Positions 35,097-42,761 of a DNA stretch of 44,289 nucleotides are shown here, in pieces (within the stretch, counting starts at the first letter, position 1; each line of letters starts with the position of its first letter). The translations under genes were made by a program, and so were the position numbers. The notes under the pieces were generated by a model. The model searched no databases, had not been told where the DNA came from, and saw nothing but the letters and a program-made list of their open reading frames with translations. Source of the stretch: Candidatus Desulfosporosinus nitrosoreducens (GTDB taxonomy: Bacteria > Bacillota > Desulfitobacteriia > Desulfitobacteriales > Desulfitobacteriaceae); assembly GCF_030954495.1 (NCBI RefSeq), contig NZ_JAVHUW010000068.1, positions 1 to 44,289 on the forward strand, read 5' to 3'.

Positions 35097-35906
35097 TCAA
35101 ACCCCGGTTTTCGAGCTTTGCAGAGGAACGCACATTCTCACCTCACTGTCTTCCTGGAAATCCGATTTGATTCCGGTCTGAATGATTTTGACATTAACAC
35201 CGTAAAGTTCTCTCAGTCCTTTTTCGGTAATGACGTCTTGCGCTCTGCCCAATCCGAACAGGCCGCCTTGACTTAAAAGCATGACCTTTGTGGCATAAAA
35301 GAAAGCGTGATCAGGAACGTGGGAAGCCATGATGATCGTTAAACCATCACTTGCCAACTGCCTGACCTGAGTCAAAACCTTCAACTGGTTGCCAAAATCC
35401 AAAGCTGAAGTAGGTTCGTCCATAACTAAAATCTTCGGTTCTTGGGCCAAAGCGCGGGCGATCAGGACAAGTTGCTTTTCTCCTCCGCTTAATTCCGTAA
35501 AAATACGACTCTCCAGATAGGAAATGCCCAGGGTATCAATAGCTTGTTTGGCAATTCTCCTATCCTGCTTCGTGGGAGAGGCAAAATTCCCCAAGTGAGC
35601 TGTGCGTCCCATGAGAATCATATCCATAACTCCAAAGGGAAACGAAGTGTTCTGAGCCTGAGGTATGTAGCCAATCATTTGGGCCATTTTAGAGCGCGAC
35701 CAATTTGCCGAGTTTTGGCCATCCACCAATATTTTCCCTTCAAGGGGCTTAAGCAGGCCAAGAATTGTCTTGAAAAGTGTCGTTTTCCCCGTCCCATTAG
35801 GCCCCAAGACGCAAAGAACCTCTCCTGCTTCAAGACTAAAAGAGATATCACTTAAGACAGCCTTTTGGCCATAACCGCATTTGAGAGCTTTTAGTTCAAG
35901 GCTCAT
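35097..35906 (-). CDS. ABC transporter ATPase (FecE/BtuD type) 2
   Basis: 269 residues. Walker A GPNGTGKTTLF, Q-loop YIPQAQNTSF, signature LSGGEKQ, Walker B ILVMDEPTSALD and switch MASHVPDH are intact. ATG 35906 overlaps the permease stop (TAATG) with AAGGG upstream, the same coupling as in the other importer. It powers permease 2. The alternative TTG 35912 only adds two residues. Confidence 0.93.
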   Translation of the reverse strand: MSLELKALKCGYGQKAVLSDISFSLEAGEVLCVLGPNGTGKTTLFKTILGLLKPLEGKILVDGQNSANWSRSKMAQMIGYIPQAQNTSFPFGVMDMILMGRTAHLGNFASPTKQDRRIAKQAIDTLGISYLESRIFTELSGGEKQLVLIARALAQEPKILVMDEPTSALDFGNQLKVLTQVRQLASDGLTIIMASHVPDHAFFYATKVMLLSQGGLFGLGRAQDVITEKGLRELYGVNVKIIQTGIKSDFQEDSEVRMCVPLQSSKTGV

Positions 35907-36958
35907 TACCAACCCTTCCTTCCGCGCAAAAGGATAAGGAAAAAGAACGGGGCCCCAATAATCGACGTCAGAATTCCTAAGGGAATCTCAGCCGAGGTCA
36001 GGCATCTGGCCATATCGTCGACCATCAGCATATAAACACTCCCTATTGCGATGGAAACAGGTAAAAGCACTTTGTAATTGGGACCTACGATCATACGGGC
36101 TAAATGGGGCACTATCAGACCCACCCAGCCAATCAGTCCACTAATTGCCACCGCTCCGGCGGTCAGCAGCGAAGAACAGATAATTACCGCCAGCCTTAGT
36201 TTTCCTGTTTCCAAACCTAGCGTTTTGGCCTCCTCTTCTCCCAGAGACAAAACATTAAGGCGCCATCTCAGCAAATAAAGCGGTATTCCCCCCGCTAACA
36301 TAATAATGAATGAAGAAATTACGTTTTTCGGAGAAACCGTTGCCAAACTGCCCATCAGCCAAAAGGTTATAGCCGGCAGCTTGTCATAGGGATCAGCCAC
36401 ATATTTAAGGAGAGAGGTGAAGGAGGAACACAGGGTACCTACCAAAATTCCTGTCAGAACTAAGGCTAAGGTTGGATCACGCTTGATCTTGTTGCTGAGC
36501 AGATACACGGTCATAACCGTCAAAAGACTGAGGGCAAAGGCGGATATCTGAATCCCCGCGTTGCCCAATGAGAAAAAGATAGCCAAGGCCGCCCCGAGTC
36601 CCGCTCCTGAAGATGCCCCTAAAATATCCGGTGACACTAACGGGTTTTTAAACATTCCTTGATAGGCGGCTCCGGCAATGGATAAAGCCGCCCCCACTAA
36701 CATAGCCGCTACAATTCTAGGCAGCCTTACTTGAAAAATTACCGTATTGACAACACCCTCAGGACCATGAACAAAAGGAAAAACCCTTCCCGCCAAAGCC
36801 GAAAGCAAATCAGGTATCGAGATAGGATAACGGCCCAAAGGAAAAGAAAAAATAAACGCTAAAATCGGCAGCAATATTATAAGGATATATACCTTAGATA
36901 AACTTTTTTCGCTCTCTGATTTAAGGGACGCTTCTCCGCTCTCGTAGCTAGTCTTCAC
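35906..36958 (-). CDS. FecCD-family ABC permease 2, first gene of the train
   Basis: 350 residues from GTG 36958, which has GGAGGA nine bases upstream. An in-frame ATG at 37054 is rejected because it lies inside the second riboswitch and the frame would cross its terminator. About ten membrane segments are present with QVRLPRIVAAMLVGAALSIA, FKNPLVSPDILGASSGAGLG, GEEEAKTLGL and ISGLIGWVGLIVPHLAR. As first gene after the riboswitch terminators it is the most directly controlled. Type II importers of this fold carry Fe-chelates, cobamides, haem and, in the MolBC system, molybdate or tungstate. Confidence 0.93.
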   Translation of the reverse strand: MKTSYESGEASLKSESEKSLSKVYILIILLPILAFIFSFPLGRYPISIPDLLSALAGRVFPFVHGPEGVVNTVIFQVRLPRIVAAMLVGAALSIAGAAYQGMFKNPLVSPDILGASSGAGLGAALAIFFSLGNAGIQISAFALSLLTVMTVYLLSNKIKRDPTLALVLTGILVGTLCSSFTSLLKYVADPYDKLPAITFWLMGSLATVSPKNVISSFIIMLAGGIPLYLLRWRLNVLSLGEEEAKTLGLETGKLRLAVIICSSLLTAGAVAISGLIGWVGLIVPHLARMIVGPNYKVLLPVSIAIGSVYMLMVDDMARCLTSAEIPLGILTSIIGAPFFFLILLRGRKGW

Positions 36959-36992
36959 TTTTGCAAATCCTCCAGACTCAATGTTAATTACA

Positions 36993-37023
36993 CAAAAATA
37001 GCTCCACTTATAGAAAGTGGAGC
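36993..37023 (-). terminator. riboswitch-controlled terminator before permease 2
   Basis: GCTCCACTT and AAGTGGAGC form a perfect 9-bp stem with a 5-base loop (37001-37023), followed on the minus strand by TATTTTTGTG. It lies 28 bases downstream of the proximal riboswitch and 35 bases before the gene start, as in transcriptional riboswitches. Confidence 0.85.
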
Positions 37024-37051
37024 ATGCCAAACAAAGGCCCGGCAGGCCAGC

Positions 37052-37162
37052 CACCTCCTTTTCAATAGTGAAGGCATATCCGTTTCCGGGTATACCCTGA
37101 GAGCTTCAAAGCCCTGGCCGGTAACCATAGATTTCTCTTTAGGTCAATACGGCTCGGAGTTA
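37052..37162 (-). promoter_or_regulatory. proximal Moco-type riboswitch (copy B)
   Basis: Read on the minus strand it has closing stem ACTCC/GGAGGT, the block CTCCGAGCC, GACCTAAAGAG, a stem pairing GACC with GGTT, CAGGGTATACC, the loop CGGAAACG and ATGCCTTCAC. This order matches what I recall of the MOCO RNA motif (molybdenum cofactor riboswitch). The internal GACC/GGTT helix is kept, which favours the Moco over the tungsten-cofactor (Tuco) form. The terminator at 36993-37023 follows. The identity rests on memory of the consensus, not a model search. Confidence 0.72.
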
Positions 37163-37360
37163 AGACCTATAAGCATAGCCGGCAAACCATGGTTGGGGGA
37201 AAAAGCCACAATTATTGCCAGCATTGCTGCTTTTTAAAATACAGACGAGAAATTTCTCCCTTGATTGCTGTAAACAACATGCCCCCTTTCTTTAAATGCT
37301 TCCTAAATGACAGATAAAGAAAACTTAAATGGTGAAGGCGGCTGCTTAGTTGTTTTTATG

Positions 37361-37398
37361 CTTAGAAAGTATACAACGCAGGTTTATACCTTCCTAAG
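37361..37398. other. inverted repeat between the two riboswitches
   Basis: CTTAG plus GAAAGTATA pairs with TATACCTTC plus CTAAG (one wobble) around an 11-base loop. No U-tract follows directly. It lies just past the terminator of copy A and might be an operator, a processing site or part of the distal expression platform. Confidence 0.45.
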
Positions 37399-37402
37399 CA
37401 AC

Positions 37403-37430
37403 AAAAATAAGCTTCCTAAAAAAAGGGAGC
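37403..37430 (-). terminator. terminator after the distal riboswitch
   Basis: On the minus strand GCTCCC pairs with GGAAGC with one mismatch, around a T-rich loop, followed by TTATTTTTGTTG. Weaker than the proximal terminator but correctly placed, about 35 bases after copy A. Confidence 0.55.
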
Positions 37431-37464
37431 TCTAATAGACCGGTGTTCCAGTCTGGTTTGCGCT

Positions 37465-37575
37465 ACTCCTTTTCAAAACGTGAAGGCATCCTCGTTTCCG
37501 TGAATACCCTGAGGACCTGAGGTCCTGTCCAGCGACCATGGATTAACTCTTTAGGTCATTCTGGCTCGGAGGTTA
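37465..37575 (-). promoter_or_regulatory. distal Moco-type riboswitch (copy A)
   Basis: On the minus strand it shares with copy B the blocks CTCCGAGCC, GACCTAAAGAG, CAGGGTAT, CACGGAAACG and ATGCCTTCAC, with closing stem CTCC/GGAG. It has a perfect GACC/GGTC helix and an extra GGACC/GGTCC hairpin where copy B has a different sequence, so the stems are kept while the bases change. It is the first element after the promoter. Two in-line copies with separate terminators imply two sequential decisions on the same transcript. Confidence 0.75.
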
Positions 37576-37613
37576 ATTATTAGGTTTTCCGAATTTTGGA
37601 ATAAAAAGTCCAA

Positions 37614-37653
37614 ATTACACTGTAATTATACCTATGCCACATTACATTAGCAA
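37614..37653 (-). promoter_or_regulatory. promoter of the riboswitch-controlled train with overlapping palindrome
   Basis: TTGCTA (37653-37648) and TATAAT (37630-37625) are exactly 17 bases apart; transcription should start near 37618, some 45 bases before copy A. ATTACA-C-TGTAAT (37614-37626), a perfect 13-bp palindrome, overlaps the -10 end and start region and could be a repressor operator. Confidence 0.7.
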
Positions 37654-37992
37654 TATACTATTTCACTTTTCATAAAATTATGAGCATAGGTTTGCTCTGA
37701 TTGTTTTAAACGTAATATCTCTTGACTCCATTTTCAGGGAATTTTCAGTTAACACTTAGAGGATTTTAAGCTAATGTTCAGTTCTATTTAAGTTGGAGGC
37801 TCTAAAATTAAATTGTATTCAGAACAATTTAGGAAAGGAGACGAAAACTATGTAGGTTTAATATCCAAAGGAGTTCATGAGCCCACAACTCAGCTAATAC
37901 ATAAAAAAGACGGCTCTCCGTTCTCAAATAACTTTTTAATTTGCTTAATTTTTTACGCAGAGAAAGATTAGAATTTAAAAAGGAGGCTCCCT
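37654..37992. other. intergenic region with a start-stop mini-frame
   Basis: Upstream of the secreted repeat protein. AGGAAAGGAG (37831-37840) precedes ATG-TAG (37850-37855), a start codon directly followed by a stop, and a second AAAGGAG precedes a six-codon frame near 37877. No longer gene is seen. ATTTTCAG occurs twice near 37734-37748. The promoter of the secreted-protein gene is expected here. Confidence 0.35.
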
Positions 37993-38856
37993 ATGAAAAA
38001 GACGAAACCTCTTATGGTATTTGGCGCAGTATCACTTATCACTCTTCTAACTGCGTCAACTGCCTTTGCCATGGCTCCCAGTGATGATCACTCGAAACAT
38101 TCCCAAGTTCACCAAACCGTTGGTCAAAAGGATTCCAGTAGATTTATAAGCGGCCTGGATAGTTTGGTAACTTCAGGAACTATTACACAGGATCAAGCAG
38201 ATGCTATTCAAAGCGCCCTTAATGACGCAAAACCTACTCAAGATCACCGAGGCAATTCCGGTCTCACTTCAGTCCTTGACAATTTAGTTTCTTCAGGCAC
38301 CCTCACTCAAAGCCAAGAAGAGGCCGTTCTGAATGCTCTTAAACCCCCTACCCCACCGGATGCTCAAGACACTGGGTTAGCAAATACTTCTGACAATTCG
38401 CTAACCCAGGATGAACAAGCTCCTTTTGGCTTTACTTCCCTCCTTAATAGCCTGGTTTCTGACGGTACCCTTACTCAAGCCCAAGAAGAAGCCGTTCTGA
38501 ATGCCCTCCAGCCAAGTACTCCCCCTGAGGGTGAAAACCTTGGACCGACAAATCCGTTGGATAGCTTAGTAACTTCAGACACGCTTACTCAGGATCAGGA
38601 AGATGCTATTCAAAGCGCTCTCTCCGCAGCTATGCAGCCCCCGTCGGACAACAGTGGCTTAACAACCGTTCTGGATAGCCTGGTAGCCTCAGAGGCTCTC
38701 ACTCAAGAACAAGAAGTTGCCATTCAAAATGCTCTTGCGCCGGCTCTACCTTCAGAAGAGGATAACAACAATTTGGAAACCGTACTTGACAGCCTAGTAT
38801 CTTCCGGTACAATTACACAGGCTGAAGAAGCAGCAATTCTAAATTCTTTGGATTAA
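37993..38856 (+). CDS. secreted protein with six short helical repeats
   Basis: 287 residues. A signal peptide (KKTKPLMVFGAVSLITLL, cleavage near AFAMA) is followed by six copies of a unit of the form LDSLVxSGTLTQxQExAIxxAL at about 50, 93, 150, 190, 230 and 265, joined by Pro/Asp/Asn-rich linkers. Each unit resembles a SHOCT or DUF2680-like two-helix element. AAAAAGGAGG lies just before ATG 37993. It is divergent from the riboswitch-controlled train and ends at a shared terminator. I recognise no enzyme; it may be a secreted structural or binding protein. Confidence 0.8.
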   Translation: MKKTKPLMVFGAVSLITLLTASTAFAMAPSDDHSKHSQVHQTVGQKDSSRFISGLDSLVTSGTITQDQADAIQSALNDAKPTQDHRGNSGLTSVLDNLVSSGTLTQSQEEAVLNALKPPTPPDAQDTGLANTSDNSLTQDEQAPFGFTSLLNSLVSDGTLTQAQEEAVLNALQPSTPPEGENLGPTNPLDSLVTSDTLTQDQEDAIQSALSAAMQPPSDNSGLTTVLDSLVASEALTQEQEVAIQNALAPALPSEEDNNNLETVLDSLVSSGTITQAEEAAILNSLD

Positions 38857-38938
38857 CCCAGTATTTAATATCTCTTAATAAATTTAGCCCTCCGGTTTTT
38901 ATGAAACACCTCCTTGTCGAGTAGACTGTGGAAAAAAT

Positions 38939-38977
38939 AAAAATGCCACCAATCATTGCGGGATTGGTGGCATTTTT
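38939..38977. terminator. bidirectional terminator between the repeat protein and the yifB-like gene
   Basis: AAAAATGCCACCAATC pairs perfectly with its complement around a 7-base loop, with T-runs on both strands. It serves the convergent genes ending at 38856 and 39045. Confidence 0.88.
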
Positions 38978-39044
38978 ATTTTGCCAAAGCGTTCAGGTAT
39001 TGTCCCTATTCGAATAGCTTGATATGTCCCGATTAGCTCCGAAA

Positions 39045-40610
39045 CTACATCTGCAACCGTTTATCCAGGGTGCGATACTGTATCGCCTCTGCTAAATGCT
39101 CAGGCAGAACATCGTCGGACCCTCCAAGATCAGCCACCGTACGAGCTACTCTTAGGATTCGGTCATGAGCACGGACACTTAAGTGCTGACTGTCAAAAAT
39201 CCGCCGCAAAAGGGCCTCTCCACTCTGGGTTAGCCTGCAAAATGTTTGGGTTTCTTTTGCCGTCATCTCGGCATTGGTTTTTGTCAGTCCCAGACGTGCC
39301 CATTGCCTTTGGCGAGCGGTCATTACTCTCTTCTCCACGATACTGGAAGGTTCGTCTTTCTGACTATTGTTCTTTAACTCCGAATAATTCAGCCTTGGCA
39401 CTTCAACGTGCAAGTCAAAACGATCCAATAAGGGTCCGGAAATTCTGCCGCGATAATTTTGAATCTGCGTAGGTGTACAGCGGCAGACTCTGCCCTGATC
39501 ACCAAAGAAACCGCAAGGACACGGATTCATACTTGAAATAACGCTGACGTGGGCAGGGTATGTAATACTGCCCGATTGGCGGGTTATCGTCAATTCCCTG
39601 TCTTCCAAAGGCTGACGGAGGCACTCCAAAACTTCACGTGAAAACTCAGGGAGCTCATCCAAAAATAAGACACCGCAATTTGCCAAACTTAATTCCCCCG
39701 GGCGCAAATCCCGTCCACCGCCGATCATCCCCACCTTGGTGATCGTATGGTGCGGACTGCGAAAAGGGCGGTGTTGCACCAGCCGGCCATTGCAGGTGAG
39801 CAGGCCGCAGCTGCTGTAAAGCTGGGTAACCTCAACACTCTCGGCCTCGCTCAGTTGCGGCAGTATCCCTGCGTAAGCCTTGGCGAGCAGTGTCTTACCT
39901 GATCCCGGCGGACCTACCAGGATGACGTTATGTCCCCCCGCAGCGGCGATTTCCAGCGCTCGTTTCGCCTGCTGCTGACCCCGAATATCTGTCCAGTCAA
40001 CTTGCCGTTCAGGGGATACTTCTTCAGCTTGAGCAAATTGCACTGGCATTTCATCTTCAACGTTGCTTTTTCCCTCTAATCTTTGAACCATCTGCCTCAG
40101 GGTTGAGGTGCCGTGGCTTTCTATCCCGGTTACAAGACGGGCTTCGGCAAGATTTTCCCAAGGAGCTATCAGGCACAGCTCCTTGACTTTCTTCTCCTGT
40201 ACGTCGGCTTGCTGATTATTCCGCTGAAGAGTAAGGGCCATTGTCAGGATACCGGGAACAGGCCGCAGAGATCCTTCCAAAGACAATTCACCCAGGAACA
40301 CGTAGCGGTCAAGGCCGGTACAAAGGCATTGTCCCGTGGCCGCAAGAATTCCCAAAGCAATCGCCAGGTCAAGACCTGATCCTTGTTTGCGCAAATCTGC
40401 GGGTGCCAAATTCACGGTCACTCTCTGCAAAGGAAACTGATAGCCGGAGTTTCGAATCGCTGAACGGACTCGATCTCTGGCCTCTTTAACTGCTATATTA
40501 GCGAGACCTACGAGCTCGAAGCTCGGCAGACCGTTGGAGACATCAACTTCCACACAAATTAAGTGAGCCTGTAAGCCAAGAACGATCATACCATAAACTG
40601 AGGCGAACAT
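39045..40610 (-). CDS. YifB/ComM family Mg-chelatase-like AAA ATPase
   Basis: 521 residues in the usual three parts: N-terminal ChlI domain (about 1-165: GLPSFELVGLANIAVKEARD, VTVNLAPADLRKQGSGLDL), AAA ATPase (about 190-400) with Walker A GPPGSGKTLLAKA, Walker B GVLFLDELPEF and RSPHHTITKVGMIGGG, and a C-terminal helical lid (SVRAHDRILRVARTVADL). Homologue ComM is a branch-migration helicase in natural transformation; in most Firmicutes the role is untested. GGGGGAAG lies before ATG 40610. Such genes often neighbour yraN and rnhB-type genes; here a yraN-like gene lies 3 kb away. Confidence 0.95.
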   Translation of the reverse strand: MFASVYGMIVLGLQAHLICVEVDVSNGLPSFELVGLANIAVKEARDRVRSAIRNSGYQFPLQRVTVNLAPADLRKQGSGLDLAIALGILAATGQCLCTGLDRYVFLGELSLEGSLRPVPGILTMALTLQRNNQQADVQEKKVKELCLIAPWENLAEARLVTGIESHGTSTLRQMVQRLEGKSNVEDEMPVQFAQAEEVSPERQVDWTDIRGQQQAKRALEIAAAGGHNVILVGPPGSGKTLLAKAYAGILPQLSEAESVEVTQLYSSCGLLTCNGRLVQHRPFRSPHHTITKVGMIGGGRDLRPGELSLANCGVLFLDELPEFSREVLECLRQPLEDRELTITRQSGSITYPAHVSVISSMNPCPCGFFGDQGRVCRCTPTQIQNYRGRISGPLLDRFDLHVEVPRLNYSELKNNSQKDEPSSIVEKRVMTARQRQWARLGLTKTNAEMTAKETQTFCRLTQSGEALLRRIFDSQHLSVRAHDRILRVARTVADLGGSDDVLPEHLAEAIQYRTLDKRLQM

Positions 40611-40664
40611 CGATCATCTTCCCCCTAAGAAAGAAAATTTGTTGGCGCAGTTGTTACACTCCCC

Positions 40665-40796
40665 AATAAAGAAGACTTGATTCAGGTGGAGTTTTAACTC
40701 CATCTGAATCTTAGTCGCACTTATCCAGGGACTTAGCCGCTTTTAACTCACCGCTTGCCAAAGCAGGAGTCTTAGAGCGAATTAGTCAGCGGATAA
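40665..40796 (-). repeat. dispersed intergenic repeat, copy B
   Basis: The second copy, inverted relative to 160-291, about 93% identical by hand alignment over 132 bp. The palindrome with AACTCCATCTGAATC lies at about 40679-40710. It fills most of the 315-base gap between the yifB-like gene and the histidine kinase; the remaining 130 bases hold nothing I can name. Confidence 0.8.
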
Positions 40797-40925
40797 ATTG
40801 AGGCAGCTTGCCGTCCGGTTTAAATAATTTTCAGAACCTCGAAGTTTCAGTTCTTAAAAACCGGGTATAGAGAAAATGTTCGCCCAAATTTGTGGCATTC
40901 CTTCATAAATAGTCCAAAATATGGT

Positions 40926-42761
40926 TTATTTTTCTACAGTCACATTATTAGGCTCTTTGGGTAAAGTAATCCAGAAAGTTGTCCCTTTTCCCATATCGCT
41001 TTCCACCTTGATGTTTCCTCCATGGGCCTCCACAATTTGGCGGACAATCGCCAAACCGAGACCCATTCCTCCGTCTTTGCGCGAACGTGCTTTATTAACT
41101 CTAAAGAAGCGGTCAAAGATATAGGGCACGGCTTCTCGCGGAATCCCCTCTCCTTCATCTTGAATAGCAAAGCGCACCTGATTTTCTTCAGTTTCAAAAA
41201 GGACCCGCACTGCTTTGCCGGCTGGCGTATGACGCATGGCATTATCTAGAAGATTAATAAAGACCTGTAAGAGACGATCCGGGTCGGCGATGATTTCTCC
41301 ATTTCCCTTGGCTATTTCCAAAGTCAAGCCTAAATCATGTGCCCTGCCCTGGAAACGCTGGTAAACTTCATTTAAAAAACTCTTCAAATCTAAATTAACA
41401 GGCTGCAAACTCTGCCCTCGTTCCAGCCAATTAATATCTTGCAGATCTGTTACCAGTCGGGCCAAGCGCTTTGCTTCTTCCAAAACAAGTTCGATGTACT
41501 CGCCACGCTGATTCTGTGGAACAACATCATCCTGAATCGCTTCCAGGTATCCCTGGATAAGGTGAAGAGGAGTTCTCAGCTCATGGGTTACACTCGCCAA
41601 AAACTCACGCCGCGCCTTTTCCGCCCGTAGAGAAGCCGTTATATCCCTCATGACAGCAACATATCCGCGGAAACCCTCCGTCTCAGCCATTGGGGCCATC
41701 ACGACCTGCAATACCTGGATACCCAGGTTGAACGTCGCGTAATTTTCACTGGGGTCCGGATTTTGACTCATACTTTGCAGAAAGCTTTCGATCTGATTCT
41801 TGCGCTCCGACAGCTCAACGTCATGCTCCTGCCACAATGCTTTAGCCGTATCATTGGCATAAAGTATATTGCCATCCGAACCGAGCATGACCACTGCGTC
41901 GCTGATGCTTTCCACAATCCCTTGCAGCAAATTCTTTTCCTGGGAAAGCCATTCCATATGGTTTTTTAAGCTTTCGCCCATGGAATTGAGAACCTCAGCT
42001 AATTCTCCAATCTCATCCTGGCTGGAGACCCCCTGAATCGGCAGAAAATCGCCTTTAGCCATTCTTGAGGCACCTTTTTGCATCAAGGCAAGAGGTCTGG
42101 TAACCTGCCGGGCAAAAATGAGGCTGACCACCGTAGCTAAAAAGACAGCGACTAAAGAGGCATAAAAAATCAAACGCCGAAACGTGGCGATACTCTCTTG
42201 AATCGGTATTGGAGAACTCCCTAATAAAACGACGGCTTGGACAGGTTTTGATCCCACGGGAGTCGCCGCCAGAAGCATGGTTTGTTCCCCTCCATTGACT
42301 GGCAGCGCTTTATTCGAAATAGTATTGCCTGCCAGGACGTCGGCTAAGTTATCATCCGTAAAAAAATCCGAAGGGAGCGGTGTGCGGGACCACCCTCCAA
42401 GCAAGCCACCGATTCCTCCAAACTGCCCGCCTATGCCGACACCTTGGGCCTTTGCCGAGGTTGAGCCCGCAATAACTAAAATGTTCCCCTGAGGATCTAA
42501 CAAAACCAGCTGGGTACCGGAGGTTAACTTAAAAGTTTCCAGCAGGCTGAGCCGTTCACTCCAGCTTGGGACTGTGGCTAATTGAGCTGAGATTTCCGTA
42601 GCTTCAGTGCGCAGTGAGTCCAGCTTCTGATGTAAATAAAAATCCCCGAAAAGCCAGGTGATAGTAAGTCCTAGTCCTCCCAAGACCCCAAGTATCAGAA
42701 GAGTCATTGCCAGCCACAGTTTTATGGAAATAGTCCACGAGCGTCGTTTCCGTTTGTTCAT
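40926..42761 (-). CDS. membrane sensor histidine kinase (PhoR/VicK-like)
   Basis: 611 residues from ATG 42761. Two membrane segments (about 10-35 and 190-212) bracket an extracellular sensor of about 150 residues; then come HAMP (about 213-265), PAS (about 275-375), HisKA with phospho-acceptor His393 in SVTHELRTPLHLI, and HATPase with NLLDNAMRHTPAG, IQDEGEGIPREAVPYIFDRF and GGMGLGLAIVRQIV. The start overlaps the regulator stop by one base (TGATG). With the regulator it forms a typical envelope or phosphate-type two-component system. The extracellular part has a Gly-rich stretch (GIGGQFGGIGGLLGG). Confidence 0.93.
   Translation of the reverse strand: MNKRKRRSWTISIKLWLAMTLLILGVLGGLGLTITWLFGDFYLHQKLDSLRTEATEISAQLATVPSWSERLSLLETFKLTSGTQLVLLDPQGNILVIAGSTSAKAQGVGIGGQFGGIGGLLGGWSRTPLPSDFFTDDNLADVLAGNTISNKALPVNGGEQTMLLAATPVGSKPVQAVVLLGSSPIPIQESIATFRRLIFYASLVAVFLATVVSLIFARQVTRPLALMQKGASRMAKGDFLPIQGVSSQDEIGELAEVLNSMGESLKNHMEWLSQEKNLLQGIVESISDAVVMLGSDGNILYANDTAKALWQEHDVELSERKNQIESFLQSMSQNPDPSENYATFNLGIQVLQVVMAPMAETEGFRGYVAVMRDITASLRAEKARREFLASVTHELRTPLHLIQGYLEAIQDDVVPQNQRGEYIELVLEEAKRLARLVTDLQDINWLERGQSLQPVNLDLKSFLNEVYQRFQGRAHDLGLTLEIAKGNGEIIADPDRLLQVFINLLDNAMRHTPAGKAVRVLFETEENQVRFAIQDEGEGIPREAVPYIFDRFFRVNKARSRKDGGMGLGLAIVRQIVEAHGGNIKVESDMGKGTTFWITLPKEPNNVTVEK

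Noticed and set aside
36959..37054. Upstream ATG start for permease 2 at 37054
   Set aside because: It would lie inside the proximal riboswitch and cross its terminator; GTG 36958 has a good ribosome binding site and gives normal family length.
37212..37280. 22-codon frame between the two riboswitches (MLFTAIKGEISRLYF...)
   Set aside because: AAAGGGGG is only one base from the ATG, and the region is better explained as leader RNA; no family resemblance.
37052..37575. Cobalamin riboswitches, suggested by the BtuCD-like transporters
   Set aside because: The B12-box and the other cobalamin aptamer blocks are not present on either strand; the CTCCGAGCC and CGGAAACG blocks fit the Moco motif better.
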